From: CAWAVN01 sp963844315
GTDB taxonomy: Bacteria > Planctomycetota > Planctomycetia > Planctomycetales > Planctomycetaceae
Length of the DNA stretch: 64,000 nucleotides
NCBI GenBank assembly: GCA_963844315.1
Contig: CAWJOC010000039.1
Location: 1-64,000, forward strand
Direction: 5' to 3'
This document shows, in pieces, positions 1 to 9,073 of this stretch. The notes under the pieces are model-generated. The model ran no database searches, was not told where the DNA came from, and saw nothing but the letters and a program-made list of their open reading frames with translations. The translations under genes were made by a program, and so were the position numbers. How positions within the stretch are numbered: the first letter of the stretch is position 1; each line of letters opens with the position of its first letter.

Positions 1-1086
1 CGCGACAATCCATTTCCCGGAACCGCGACCGATTGGGCGTGGTGGCTCAGCACGGTTCCCAGAGAGATCAGCAGTTGGGAGTCGCGGAACGGGGCGCTAC
101 CCAGGTGGTCCAACCAAAGCTTCTTCAATTTCCTGATTCCGGGCGTCACCAGCGTGCCGGTGTATGCCTTTCTGGTGTTAATGACCATATTCACGATTGT
201 GATTGGTCCATTGAATTATATTTTTTTGAGGCGGAGAAAGCGGACGTATTTGTTGCTTCTCACAATTCCCGTGATTGCGTTTGTCACGAGTTTGACCCTG
301 TTCGTCTATTCGACCTTGGCTTACGGATTCAGCGTGGCTTCGCGCTCGAGAAGCTTGACGGTCTTGGATCAACGGACCAATACGGCCGTCTCCTTAAGCC
401 GAATCTCATTGTTTGCGGGCATGGCTCCGTCGGAGGGGCTGAAGTTCTCGCCGGAGACCGCCGTTTATCCGATGTGGGCTCCCTTGCAATTCGGCCAATC
501 CCAATTCGAATCCGGACGCGTGGTCTGGGGAGAGCAGCAGGAATTGACTGATGGTTGGCTAAGGTCGCGGACCCGCACACAATTCGCCACGGTCCAGCAC
601 CGGACCGAGCGCGGCCGGCTGGAAGTCCAATCCCGGTCCGACAATCAACTCACCCTTTCTAATGGACTTGAGTGGGATATTGCCGGGATCCTTTGGGCGG
701 ATGAGGCAGGCCAATTGTATGTGGGCGAGGGCCTGGGAGCGGGGAGCACGGGGGAACTCGAATTGGTGCATGATGCGACATTTGCTTCCCAGTTGCAAGC
801 TTTCCAGCAACTCTTGGAGCGGGACCAGCGACTGGAAGTTCCCGACGACATCGAAGAGAGCAAGCAACCCGAACTGGGTCTCATGGAAATGAAGATTCAA
901 CACCTTCTGAGAATTCGCGAGACCGGCAACTCCCCGCCCCCCGACCCCAACTATCCGGCCTACGGAACTCCCATTCTTGGACCGCGTTCGTATCTGGCGG
1001 TTCTCGCCGCTCGTCCGGGGATTGAACTCGGATTGGAAGACACCAGGGAGCACGCGGGGTATCATCTGCTGCTGGGGTCCTATTGA
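1..1086 (+). CDS. C-terminal part of a membrane protein (5' end outside window)
   Basis: The reading frame is open from base 1 (it reads RDNPFPGTATDW...), so the gene starts upstream; the first ATG inside the window at 154 is internal. Two hydrophobic segments at about residues 52-70 and 80-105 flank a basic turn (RRRKR), giving a membrane anchor, followed by about 250 mostly soluble residues with no motif I recognise. It resembles the C-terminal region of large planctomycete membrane proteins found in MoxR/DUF58/vWA-type clusters, but that is a memory-based resemblance only. The next gene starts 45 bp downstream on the same strand, so the two are probably co-transcribed. Function unknown. 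Confidence 0.75.
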   Translation, partial: RDNPFPGTATDWAWWLSTVPREISSWESRNGALPRWSNQSFFNFLIPGVTSVPVYAFLVLMTIFTIVIGPLNYIFLRRRKRTYLLLLTIPVIAFVTSLTLFVYSTLAYGFSVASRSRSLTVLDQRTNTAVSLSRISLFAGMAPSEGLKFSPETAVYPMWAPLQFGQSQFESGRVVWGEQQELTDGWLRSRTRTQFATVQHRTERGRLEVQSRSDNQLTLSNGLEWDIAGILWADEAGQLYVGEGLGAGSTGELELVHDATFASQLQAFQQLLERDQRLEVPDDIEESKQPELGLMEMKIQHLLRIRETGNSPPPDPNYPAYGTPILGPRSYLAVLAARPGIELGLEDTREHAGYHLLLGSY

Positions 1087-1131
1087 GAATCGGGCGTCAA
1101 GGTTCGAGGAAGATCGAGGGTTGGCTGGCTT

Positions 1132-1677
1132 ATGTCGCAAACGTTGGAAGAAAAACGGATTGCCGAACTCGCCGAACGGATCGAGGATTTTTTGTGCGAG
1201 GGCGAGGAGTTTCTGATTCGCTGCCAGGAAGGTGAAACGGAAGTTGTCCCCGGTCCCGAGGTCAATCCAGTCCGGCGAAACCATGAAGAGGTTTACGGAT
1301 TCTTGCTTTCGCTCAATCAGCAACTCGTCGACGCCGCCAATCTTCCCCGCTGGATCGTCCGCTTTCTGATTCTGTCCGTGATCCTGGGATTGCACCTGGA
1401 ATGGTTTTCCGACCTGGGCTTGCCCATCAATTTCGTGAAACTGCAAGACTGGTGGGTTTACGGGTTGATCTTTCTGTTTGGTTTCGCCCTCAATTCCCTA
1501 ATTAAGGAATGGGCGCAGCACCATATCTACGCCAATCGCCGAGGGGAATTGATGCGCCTGCTCAATGAAAGCGGCATGCCCAAATACCGCTTGCTGACGC
1601 AAATCGAAGGGGACATGGCGTTGCCAGCGGTCTCTCACATGCTGAAAAAAGACCATGCCCAAGAGGCGAGATTCTAA
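1132..1677 (+). CDS. Small membrane protein of unknown function (181 aa)
   Basis: Starts with ATG 45 bp after the preceding gene. Residues 1-75 are hydrophilic and acidic. Two predicted membrane helices follow at about 78-96 (VRFLILSVILGLHL) and 108-125 (WVYGLIFLFGFALNSL), then a basic cytoplasmic-type tail. No catalytic motif is visible. It probably acts with the upstream membrane protein. It ends 35 bp before a palindromic repeat and is convergent with the MoxR-type ATPase gene. Confidence 0.7.
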   Translation: MSQTLEEKRIAELAERIEDFLCEGEEFLIRCQEGETEVVPGPEVNPVRRNHEEVYGFLLSLNQQLVDAANLPRWIVRFLILSVILGLHLEWFSDLGLPINFVKLQDWWVYGLIFLFGFALNSLIKEWAQHHIYANRRGELMRLLNESGMPKYRLLTQIEGDMALPAVSHMLKKDHAQEARF

Positions 1678-1711
1678 GGACTTCAATCACGATTTCGATC
1701 TGGATTCCAAG

Positions 1712-1773
1712 GTGGCACAGACATTCCTGTCTGTGCCGTTTCCCATCCGCACAGACAGGAATGTCTATGCCAC
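1712..1773. repeat. Interspersed palindromic element, copy A
   Basis: Two arms of about 25 bases, GTGGCACAGACATTCCTGTC... at 1712-1736 and its complement at 1749-1773, pair with one mismatch around a short spacer. It sits in the convergent intergenic gap between the + strand membrane genes and the - strand MoxR gene. A second copy of the same family lies upstream of that MoxR gene at 2866-2929. It could form a stem-loop at the 3' ends of both transcripts. There is no adjacent T-run typical of an intrinsic terminator. Confidence 0.85.
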
Positions 1774-1788
1774 GTTTGCGGGCAAGTT

Positions 1789-2823
1789 TTACTCGCCCAA
1801 CAGCTTGGGGACTTCTTCGCGGAGCAGCGCCATCTCCTGATGGCTTTCACCCAGATAAGCGATGAGCTTCAGATCATCTCGCGTCACCGTCCCGCCGGAG
1901 AATAACCACGCGCGGATTCGCATCAGCTTATAAAGCTTCACGAGCTTTCGGTCGCTGACGAAAACGCGATGGTCCCGGACGATGGTCTTGACAAGGCGTT
2001 GATATTCGCGGAACACATCGTCTGGGAAAAACAGGTTGCGGTCGGTTCGCTCCTCGTTGCCGCCTGGATTGTGCCTTTGCCCAAAGAGGTACGTCATATA
2101 CCGCCCAGCTTTCAGGACATCGTCAAGCGAGGCATGGCCTTCCATCCAGGGCTTTTGATTCAGGCTACGATAGACTTCCGATTGCAGGCCCGCATCAATC
2201 AGTTCGGCGAAATGCTCCTCCGCCACGGAGAGGCTCTCCGCTTTCAAAACGAAGCGGTCCTTGAGCGCGGCCAATTCACCGTGCTCGGGAACTTCGTTCG
2301 TCGCCGCGAACAGCACCCGCAACCGGACGGGTTGCGGTCGGCCATCCTGATAGAACTTCTTTTCATTGATGATCGTCAAGAGGATGTTCAAAATCGCGGA
2401 GTTGGATTTGAAAATCTCATCCAGAAAGGCCACTCGCGCCGTGGGCAATTTGCCGTGCTCGCGGCGGATGTACCGGCCTTCGCGAAGCTGGTTGATGTCG
2501 ATGGGACCGACAACTTCCGAAGGCTCGGTGAACCGCGTGAGCATGTACTCGAAATAGTCATCTTCCGAGACGCCCAGGGCATCCTTGAACTTGAGGATCA
2601 AGTCCGATTTGGCCGTGCCGGGCGGACCCACAATCAGCAATGGCTCCTGGGCGACAGCGGCGACCAACATCAAATCGACGAGTTCCTGCTTCTTGACGAA
2701 GAACCGGCTGACAGACGTTCGCAGGCGATTCAGCCTGCGCCGGATGTCTTCCGCTTCCTCGCGCAATTCCTCGAAAGACCATTCTTCCAAGGGAATGCGT
2801 ATAGCGTGAGTTGTTGAATTCAT
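1789..2823 (-). CDS. MoxR-family AAA+ ATPase
   Basis: 344 residues from the ATG at 2823; an in-frame TTG/ATG extension to 2880 runs into a palindromic repeat and is not favoured. Walker A GPPGTAKS at 66-73, Walker B VAFLDE at 131-136, sensor-1 ATNE at 174-177 and the arginine-finger region KDRF at about 188-191 are all present. This is the MoxR/RavA clade, whose members remodel partner proteins, usually with a vWA-domain protein. Here it is the last gene of a - strand group after an FtsH-like protease, a small acidic protein and a 1185-residue protein, and no vWA gene is adjacent on this side. The ATPase call is firm; its role in the cluster is inferred. Confidence 0.92.
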   Translation of the reverse strand: MNSTTHAIRIPLEEWSFEELREEAEDIRRRLNRLRTSVSRFFVKKQELVDLMLVAAVAQEPLLIVGPPGTAKSDLILKFKDALGVSEDDYFEYMLTRFTEPSEVVGPIDINQLREGRYIRREHGKLPTARVAFLDEIFKSNSAILNILLTIINEKKFYQDGRPQPVRLRVLFAATNEVPEHGELAALKDRFVLKAESLSVAEEHFAELIDAGLQSEVYRSLNQKPWMEGHASLDDVLKAGRYMTYLFGQRHNPGGNEERTDRNLFFPDDVFREYQRLVKTIVRDHRVFVSDRKLVKLYKLMRIRAWLFSGGTVTRDDLKLIAYLGESHQEMALLREEVPKLLGE

Positions 2824-2865
2824 TGAGCAGGTTATCGAGTCAAAGGATTGAGAAGGCGTCACACA

Positions 2866-2929
2866 AGGTGGCACAGACATTCCTCTCTGTGCGGATCAAC
2901 TTCATAGACAGGAATGTCTGTGCCACCTT
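2866..2929. repeat. Interspersed palindromic element, copy B
   Basis: AAGGTGGCACAGACATTCCT at 2866-2885 is the exact complement of 2910-2929, with a 24-base loop. It is the same family as the element at 1712-1773 (shared core TGGCACAGACATTCCT). It lies in the 137-bp gap between the large unknown gene and the MoxR gene, so it could attenuate or process a common transcript. Confidence 0.87.
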
Positions 2930-2960
2930 AAAACTGGAGATCGAGGTTTTGTTAGGCGTT

Positions 2961-5900
2961 TTAAGTGAAAGCGCCTAGGGAAGAATGGGCCGGGTGGGTG
3001 AATATTTCGCTTTGATGCCGGGCGGATTCCATATCCCGATGGATCCGGCGTCGTGTGGCCAATTCCAACTCTTCCATCAGCCGCCTGGCTTTGGGATCGA
3101 GAGTCATGTCGTCGCTGACCAAAGCCAGGATCACGGATTCAATGACTTCCAACACTTCATAAGCATAATACTGATCCTGCATCCCCGCACCAAACCCCTT
3201 GGTGATTTTTCTCAGCTTGTCAAAAACTTCATTCAATTTTGGAATGGCCACTTCCGCCGGAGCGTGCTCCAAGGCGGAGGCGTATCTCCGGGCCAACTTT
3301 CGGCGGTGGGCTTGCGGCAGGTCTTGCTCGCGATAGAGAAATGCGGAGACTTCGCCCAAGATTGTTTTGGCTCGCTCATCATTCCCGAAGTAAAACCACC
3401 CCGAGGCCAGGTTCAATCGCAGCGTCATGGCGTCGAACTGTCTTTCAAGAGCTTTCGCATTCCGCGAGCCGAGGGATTTCACCGATTTCGGACCTTTCGA
3501 TTTGGCAACCGATCCCGCGGGAGCCTCGAATTGCTCATTTTCCAAAAGTTTATCAATCTGCTCCAGCAGTCGGGAGATCGCATCCCGCATGCCCAGTTTC
3601 CGAAGCCCGCGAAAAGATTGCCCTAACAGTTCACCGAACACGCCGGCGGTTTCGGAACTGCTGAAATGCTCAAACAGCGAATACAGTTGCTCCAGGCAAT
3701 GCCGGACGTGAACGGCATGGCCGAAGTGGGCGGCCACGAACAACGCCTTGTCCAACAGCACCGCCTGCTGGCAGGGATTGGTGAGCGCTAGCAGCGTGGG
3801 GTGGACTTCACTTAAAAGTTCATTCGCGTGGGCTTCTCCCAAACGCGGAGCCAATGGCAACAGTGACGAGAGCAGCACTTGATAACTGGGGAGGCGAGCG
3901 GATGTGAAGACTATCGGCGAAGTGGGTTTCGCATCGGGCGGGCCTTCCAAAGACTGCTGTCCCCCGTATTGGTCGAGCAGTTCGCGAATCCGTGCCGCAA
4001 GCTCCACACGGTTCTCGATGTCCGAAAGATGCTCCACTTCGTCCGCCAGTCGGAACGAATTCCCTTTGGGAAGAAACCGCGCGTGGGAATTGATCTCCTC
4101 AATCGGCTGAAGAATGGCGGATCTTGATCGGAGCGAATCAATAATGAACACCAAAGTGGGTTCAATCGTTTTGTCAATCAGCGGTTTCATCAGATGTTCG
4201 GGGAGTGTGCCGACGCGGTTTTCCCCCTGGAGCGATTGCTGGATGCGATGCTGAAACGCTTCGAACAGCCACTCATGGACCACGCTCTGATGGCTTCCCT
4301 TGAGCAAATGGGACCGGGCGTTCTTGACAAGCTCCAGGCATTCCTGGCTCAAGCCCACGCGGGAATAACCATAGGCCAGCATCATGTCGGCATAGGCGGC
4401 GGTTTGGCCGGTTCCCGATGTTCCCCGCTCCTCAAGTTCCCTTTGGATCCAAGAGGCGATCCGCCCCCGCAGAGTTCGCAGGGCCTCCTGGACTTCCCGA
4501 AACCGCTCTCCCTCGCGTGGACCCGAAGACCTTAAAAAGCTGGGCAGATCCAATTCAGGGCTTGGCCCCTGTTGATAGAGTCGTTCCAAAATCCGGTCGC
4601 GGGAGCGCGCTAATAGCAGCAAATCATTCTGGCTGAGTTTCGCCAGCCCAAGCCAGGCCAACCAGGCCAATCGCACCGGCAGGAAATACTCAAACCGCTC
4701 CAAGATGAGTTGCGCTCGACCCAGGAGTTCCGAGGAAACCTTCAACGGAGTCTCATCTCCGAACGCGGCGCAAATGACGTGGATCGCCAGCCGATTCAGT
4801 TGCGCGGGCGTGGGCCGCTCCGCGGAAAGGATGGTTTGAAAATAATCTCCCGTGAGGGGTGGAGGTTGCTTCTCATCGGATTCATCATCGTACCAGTCGC
4901 GAATCCATTCCACGGCCAATGCGGGTTGTTCCCAAAGTCCATTCACATGGCAGATAGCTCCCTGGGCATGATTCCCTAACGCCAAATTGAGTTCCGCCAA
5001 TTCTCGCCAGAGTTCCTCGCGCCGCGGGGAATCCAAGGGTTCCGGCATCTCGCGAAACGAATTCTCCAGGGCCTCTAATTTCAATTGCACCTCGCTGGGA
5101 GGCAACATCATGGCAGGTCGAGTCGTGAGAATAGCTCTCGTTTTTGACGATCCCCGTTTTTGCGTCGGCAGAATGGTCGAGGGCTTCGACGGACGGCGGG
5201 ATTCCCGCGACTTTGGTGCTTCGGCTTCTGGTTCGATCGGCTGCTGTTGGCTTTTGGAGATTCGATCGGGAGCCTCATCGTGGCAGACGAAAGACTCAAA
5301 ATCAAACTGCATGGATTCCATCCAGGTGGAGAGCGCCTCCCGGTCGGAGTCCAGCACGTAATCCACCCATTCCGGCAACGGACGGAAGGCATTATCCGGC
5401 AACGATTGCGGGATGAATTGCCCATCCGCTTGCGGAAGAAGCCAAGTATTCTGGTTGACATCGGCGGCCAATAACTGCTTCACGGCATCGCGGCGGAGCG
5501 GAGGATGGAGACGATAGCCCTGGGGCAAAAACAGATTGGGGATCCGCAAATAACTTCGGCAAGAGATGCCATCGAGCACGAGCACAGGAGGTGGCTCTTT
5601 GCCCGGTCGAACTTTGACAACGATCACCCGTTCTCCGGGCTTCTCCGGCAACATTCCCACAGCAAAGGCCAACCGCGAGATCAGCCGGTCATCCGAACTT
5701 TGCACCAGGTCTTCCAACTGCCCGATGCCCTTCTCGCTGAGCACCCAGAACTCCGCCGGGTCTTCGCTCCCGCCCCGCACCAGGCGCAGGCGGACTTTGA
5801 GACGTTCCTCCAACTGCCCTGTTTCCCAGCGGATGGGTTTTGCGGGAACGGTGAAGCGGAGCACTTCGTAAATGTCCGTGAATTTGCCTTCCTCAATCGC

Positions 5901-6518
5901 GGTCCATTGCCTGGGATGGCTCAACAGCAACATTGTGCCGCTCGCAGGTTGGATGAGTTCCGCGAGCGGATGAGAGTAGCCGTACTCCACCCAGACGCGC
6001 GGGGATTGCTCGATATAAGCCTTGGGAGTCGCCGCGCCATCCAATGGGTCGATGGCCCTCAGTAGTGTGTAATAAGGCGGTCCCTTGACTTGCAGCAACG
6101 TCCGCACGCCCTCCGGCGTTTGCTGCTGCCGAAACGATTGGCGATCATTGCCCAAGCGAAGCATCTCCGAAACTACTTCACCCAGGTTGGCCGTTTCAGG
6201 AAGCTCAAACAGCACCGGGGTGCGTTCGGTCAAGCCGTTGTGAGATGTTGTGGAAACCTTCTCCAAGGGAAGAATCTGAGGCCAGCAACTCACGAGTTGC
6301 AATTCCGAACGCGCACTGCGCGTGGCTTTCCGCGCGGCAATTCCGAACGGCTTCAATTCCGACAGCTGCCCTGGCGATAACTCCACAGGGAATTGAACCC
6401 AAACCCGGCCCTCTTCATTCGTGGCAAATTCCGCGGGCGCAGCAACAACCAGTTCCGGCAATAAGCCGGATGTCAATGCAAGTTGCAGCGTGTGGATTTG
6501 GGGAAAGTGAAGAATCAT
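2961..6518 (-). CDS. 1185-residue protein of an FtsH/MoxR cluster, function unknown
   Basis: A single uninterrupted frame of 1185 residues with no signal peptide and no membrane segment, so presumably cytosolic. Residues 1-400 look beta-rich (WVEYGYSHPLAELI, MLLLSHPRQW). A charged Pro/Ser/Lys linker spans about 413-470, and residues 480-1170 are helical and repeat-like, suggesting TPR-type or other alpha-solenoid packing. I see no nuclease, kinase or NTPase motif; a possible vWA metal site was looked for and not found. It sits between the small acidic protein and the MoxR ATPase, downstream of the FtsH-like protease. That position suggests a scaffold or substrate-recognition subunit, by analogy with the large X-type proteins of predicted FtsH/MoxR ternary systems. 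The assignment is by context. Confidence 0.8.
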   Translation of the reverse strand: MILHFPQIHTLQLALTSGLLPELVVAAPAEFATNEEGRVWVQFPVELSPGQLSELKPFGIAARKATRSARSELQLVSCWPQILPLEKVSTTSHNGLTERTPVLFELPETANLGEVVSEMLRLGNDRQSFRQQQTPEGVRTLLQVKGPPYYTLLRAIDPLDGAATPKAYIEQSPRVWVEYGYSHPLAELIQPASGTMLLLSHPRQWTAIEEGKFTDIYEVLRFTVPAKPIRWETGQLEERLKVRLRLVRGGSEDPAEFWVLSEKGIGQLEDLVQSSDDRLISRLAFAVGMLPEKPGERVIVVKVRPGKEPPPVLVLDGISCRSYLRIPNLFLPQGYRLHPPLRRDAVKQLLAADVNQNTWLLPQADGQFIPQSLPDNAFRPLPEWVDYVLDSDREALSTWMESMQFDFESFVCHDEAPDRISKSQQQPIEPEAEAPKSRESRRPSKPSTILPTQKRGSSKTRAILTTRPAMMLPPSEVQLKLEALENSFREMPEPLDSPRREELWRELAELNLALGNHAQGAICHVNGLWEQPALAVEWIRDWYDDESDEKQPPPLTGDYFQTILSAERPTPAQLNRLAIHVICAAFGDETPLKVSSELLGRAQLILERFEYFLPVRLAWLAWLGLAKLSQNDLLLLARSRDRILERLYQQGPSPELDLPSFLRSSGPREGERFREVQEALRTLRGRIASWIQRELEERGTSGTGQTAAYADMMLAYGYSRVGLSQECLELVKNARSHLLKGSHQSVVHEWLFEAFQHRIQQSLQGENRVGTLPEHLMKPLIDKTIEPTLVFIIDSLRSRSAILQPIEEINSHARFLPKGNSFRLADEVEHLSDIENRVELAARIRELLDQYGGQQSLEGPPDAKPTSPIVFTSARLPSYQVLLSSLLPLAPRLGEAHANELLSEVHPTLLALTNPCQQAVLLDKALFVAAHFGHAVHVRHCLEQLYSLFEHFSSSETAGVFGELLGQSFRGLRKLGMRDAISRLLEQIDKLLENEQFEAPAGSVAKSKGPKSVKSLGSRNAKALERQFDAMTLRLNLASGWFYFGNDERAKTILGEVSAFLYREQDLPQAHRRKLARRYASALEHAPAEVAIPKLNEVFDKLRKITKGFGAGMQDQYYAYEVLEVIESVILALVSDDMTLDPKARRLMEELELATRRRIHRDMESARHQSEIFTHPAHSSLGAFT

Positions 6519-6623
6519 GGAATAAGCAAGCGATGGGCCGTTTGTGTTGAGTAATCGAATCCATTTCAGCCATTGTAGACCATAGGATCAGGCCGATCCA
6601 AGTGGCTCATCGCAAGCGGCCAT

Positions 6624-6893
6624 TCATTGCCCTTCGGCTGCTGAACTACGCTCGGTTTCGGCAGGAGAACCAATCGGGGTTTGGGGAATGTCGGTTTCTT
6701 CTTCGCGCTCAATCACGAGTTTTCCCGCTTCGCCCGCCTTGAGCAATCCGCCTTCCGTCAAACGGTCCACCAATTGGCGGTGAAGCTGCTCGTGCTCGTG
6801 AGGAAGCGCATCCTCGTCGGAGCGCAATGTGACGACAATATCTTTCTTGTTCGTCACGGGATCAATCCGCAAGGTAATTGTCATCTCGGCCAT
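6624..6893 (-). CDS. Small acidic protein of the FtsH/MoxR cluster (89 aa)
   Basis: Starts at the ATG at 6893, 52 bp after the FtsH-like stop codon. The N-terminal half predicts beta strands (MTITLRIDP, KDIVVTLRSD), followed by a helix (HEQLHRQLVDRLTEGGLL) and a disordered acidic/Ser tail. It is too small for an enzyme, and its fixed place between protease and large protein suggests an adaptor or regulator. The 105 bp after it, up to the large gene, hold no ORF. I cannot name the family with confidence. Confidence 0.68.
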   Translation of the reverse strand: MAEMTITLRIDPVTNKKDIVVTLRSDEDALPHEHEQLHRQLVDRLTEGGLLKAGEAGKLVIEREEETDIPQTPIGSPAETERSSAAEGQ

Positions 6894-6945
6894 TCTGTCG
6901 CTCTCGTTGATGTTTGCTGTTGCCGCGAAAAACCCGAATGGTCAG

Positions 6946-9060
6946 TTAAGTCTGTCCTACGGATTTGCCTGTAATGCTCGTTAGCGTTTTCGCGTCGATG
7001 ACTTTGTGTTGCAGCAGTAAATCCCGCAAGGTTTCCACCAGGATTTGGTTTTCCGTCAAAATGGCCGCGGCGCGCAGTCGGCCTTCTTCCAAGAGTTCCC
7101 GCACGCGGTTGTCGAGGCTCTCCAATTGCTTGGGCGAGAGTTGCTGAAATCGACCGGGCGAGCGGTCATCGTCGGATTCATAACGGCACACGCCGACGCC
7201 ATCGCCGCCCATGCCGAACTCTTCCACCAAGGCGCGGGCAATGTTCGTCGCCCGGCGAAGATCATCGGAAGAACCGATCGAAAGATCATCCAGCAAAAGT
7301 TGCTCGGCTTCCCGGCCGCCCATCAGGATGCACAAATCATCCAAGAGTTGCCCGCGCGTGACCACGTATTTATGGGCCGGGTCTTGATATTGCACAAACC
7401 CTAAAGCCCCCGCCGCATCGCCTTGAATGGAAATCCGCTCGATGGGTGTCGCATGCTCGCAAAACAGCGCACAGACCGCATGCCCGGCTTCGTGCGTGGC
7501 GACAACTTGTTGTTCCTTGGAGGTCATTTTGGGGCGGTCAATCCATTCGGTGAGCGCCCGTTCGATGTCTTCCGTGGTTGTGGGGCGGTTGATTTTTTCC
7601 CGGAGCCTGATGCGGGCCAGAGCGCGGCATAGAGCGTTGATGTGGTCCCCGCTGAATCGAGTTCCCAGCACCGCGCCTTCGACATATTCGCCCGTGCGTT
7701 TGACGGCGTATTCGAGCACGTCCTCATTCATGCCCAGAGTCATCGCGGCGTTATAGATTTTCAAAATCTCCCGGCGGTCGTCTCGGTCTGGATAAGGAAT
7801 ATGCAAATGAAATTCAAACCGCCCCGGTCGCAACAAGGCCGGGTCCAGGCTTTCCACGAAGTTCGTCGTGCCGACAACGAATACGAGTTCATCCGAATGA
7901 AAGCCATCCATCTCGGTGAGGAGTTGGTTGACCATCGAGTGTTCGACGCCCGACCCGGTGTAAGTTCCCCGTGCGGAAGCGAAGGAATCCAACTCATCGA
8001 ACACAATGATCGAAGGAGCCGACTGCCGGGCGCGGTGAAAAATCAATCGCAGGTTTTCTTCACTCTCGCCGACCCACCGGCTTTTGAGTTCCGGCCCGGA
8101 GACAATCGTAATTGCCGCCCCGAGCGCGGTGGCCATGCCTTTGGCGAACAAGGTTTTGCCGGTTCCGGGCGGTCCCCAAAAAATCATGCCGCGCGGAATG
8201 AGTTTTTCCATCCGCGTAATTTCCGAAGGGTCGTCAGCTTTGTCCTTCGTGGCGAGCAGATCCAAAATCTCGGAGCGCAGGCGTTTTTTTACTTTGGGAT
8301 AGCCCCCGATGTCGTTTTCCAAATCAACATTGGGAACTTCCAATTGCCCGCCTAACGTGGCTTGACGAATCTGAGCCACCGCCCGGCGGGAGTCTGCCGG
8401 GTAATCTTCGCCTTCCAATGTCGCGAGAAGTTTTCGAAGCCGGGCGGCATTCATGCCGGAGACGTGTTTATAAAGCGCCCAGGGGTTAAACTCTTTTCCA
8501 AATTTGCGGGCTTCCTTTTGCGTGACCAAGTGCTTCAATCGGTCGCGGGCGATGCCCAATAAGCTATAGCGGCGGGGAAAGAGATTCTCGATCACCGTGG
8601 GCAAGGGAAACGAAGGATCCTTGAATCCCAGCCACACAAGTTCCGGGTTCTCGTACAGGAGCGGAATGACTTCCCTGGCCTCGGCGGTCAGTCCGCCTTG
8701 GCTGGTCGTGAGCAAATCCAAATGGGGCAAGACGACCACGCGCTTTTCAATCGCCCCCCGCACTGCCGCCCGAAGTTGGGCGAGCATCACCCCTACAAAT
8801 GTTGGCGGTCCCATGCCACCCTGGTCTTCGGGACTGGGCCGGCCATCGAGAAACAGGCATTTCAGATCCCGCTGTTTCAGCCGGCCCCGCACATTGATAA
8901 ACAGCCACGGAACCAAATCCTTGTCGCACTCCAAAAGCACCGGCAACCCGCGCACTAAATCATGAGTGACATCGGCCAGTTCCGCAGCATAAGCCGCCTC
9001 CACTGCCTGGTCAGTGGTGAGTTCCTGCGGGAGTGAAGATTCGGAAACAATAACGCTCAT
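6946..9060 (-). CDS. Soluble FtsH-like AAA+ metalloprotease with an extra N-terminal degenerate AAA module
   Basis: 704 residues from the ATG at 9060; the frame stays open to 9192 but that part overlaps mnmA and is rejected. Residues about 30-170 resemble a AAA fold without a Walker A, with a pseudo-Walker B (VVVLPHLD, 108-115). The active AAA domain has Walker A GPPGTGKT 296-303, Walker B IIVFDELD 351-358 and the second-region-of-homology motif RPGRF 411-415. The M41 peptidase domain has HEAGH at 523-527, with a likely third zinc ligand at D600 in GSSDDLRRAT. True FtsH has two N-terminal membrane helices; none is present here, so this is a cytosolic relative. It lies 13 bp after mnmA and is followed by the small acidic, large and MoxR genes. 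Confidence 0.92.
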   Translation of the reverse strand: MSVIVSESSLPQELTTDQAVEAAYAAELADVTHDLVRGLPVLLECDKDLVPWLFINVRGRLKQRDLKCLFLDGRPSPEDQGGMGPPTFVGVMLAQLRAAVRGAIEKRVVVLPHLDLLTTSQGGLTAEAREVIPLLYENPELVWLGFKDPSFPLPTVIENLFPRRYSLLGIARDRLKHLVTQKEARKFGKEFNPWALYKHVSGMNAARLRKLLATLEGEDYPADSRRAVAQIRQATLGGQLEVPNVDLENDIGGYPKVKKRLRSEILDLLATKDKADDPSEITRMEKLIPRGMIFWGPPGTGKTLFAKGMATALGAAITIVSGPELKSRWVGESEENLRLIFHRARQSAPSIIVFDELDSFASARGTYTGSGVEHSMVNQLLTEMDGFHSDELVFVVGTTNFVESLDPALLRPGRFEFHLHIPYPDRDDRREILKIYNAAMTLGMNEDVLEYAVKRTGEYVEGAVLGTRFSGDHINALCRALARIRLREKINRPTTTEDIERALTEWIDRPKMTSKEQQVVATHEAGHAVCALFCEHATPIERISIQGDAAGALGFVQYQDPAHKYVVTRGQLLDDLCILMGGREAEQLLLDDLSIGSSDDLRRATNIARALVEEFGMGGDGVGVCRYESDDDRSPGRFQQLSPKQLESLDNRVRELLEEGRLRAAAILTENQILVETLRDLLLQHKVIDAKTLTSITGKSVGQT

Positions 9061-9073
9061 GGAATGGCAAACT

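Noticed and set aside
1969..2817. 282-residue + strand ORF over the MoxR gene
   Set aside because: It is an antisense shadow in GC-rich coding DNA; the - strand has full AAA motifs.
2961..6518. Possible vWA (MIDAS) site IIDSLRSRS in the large protein
   Set aside because: The spacing does not fit DxSxS, and the expected later Thr and Asp motifs are not seen, so no vWA domain is claimed.
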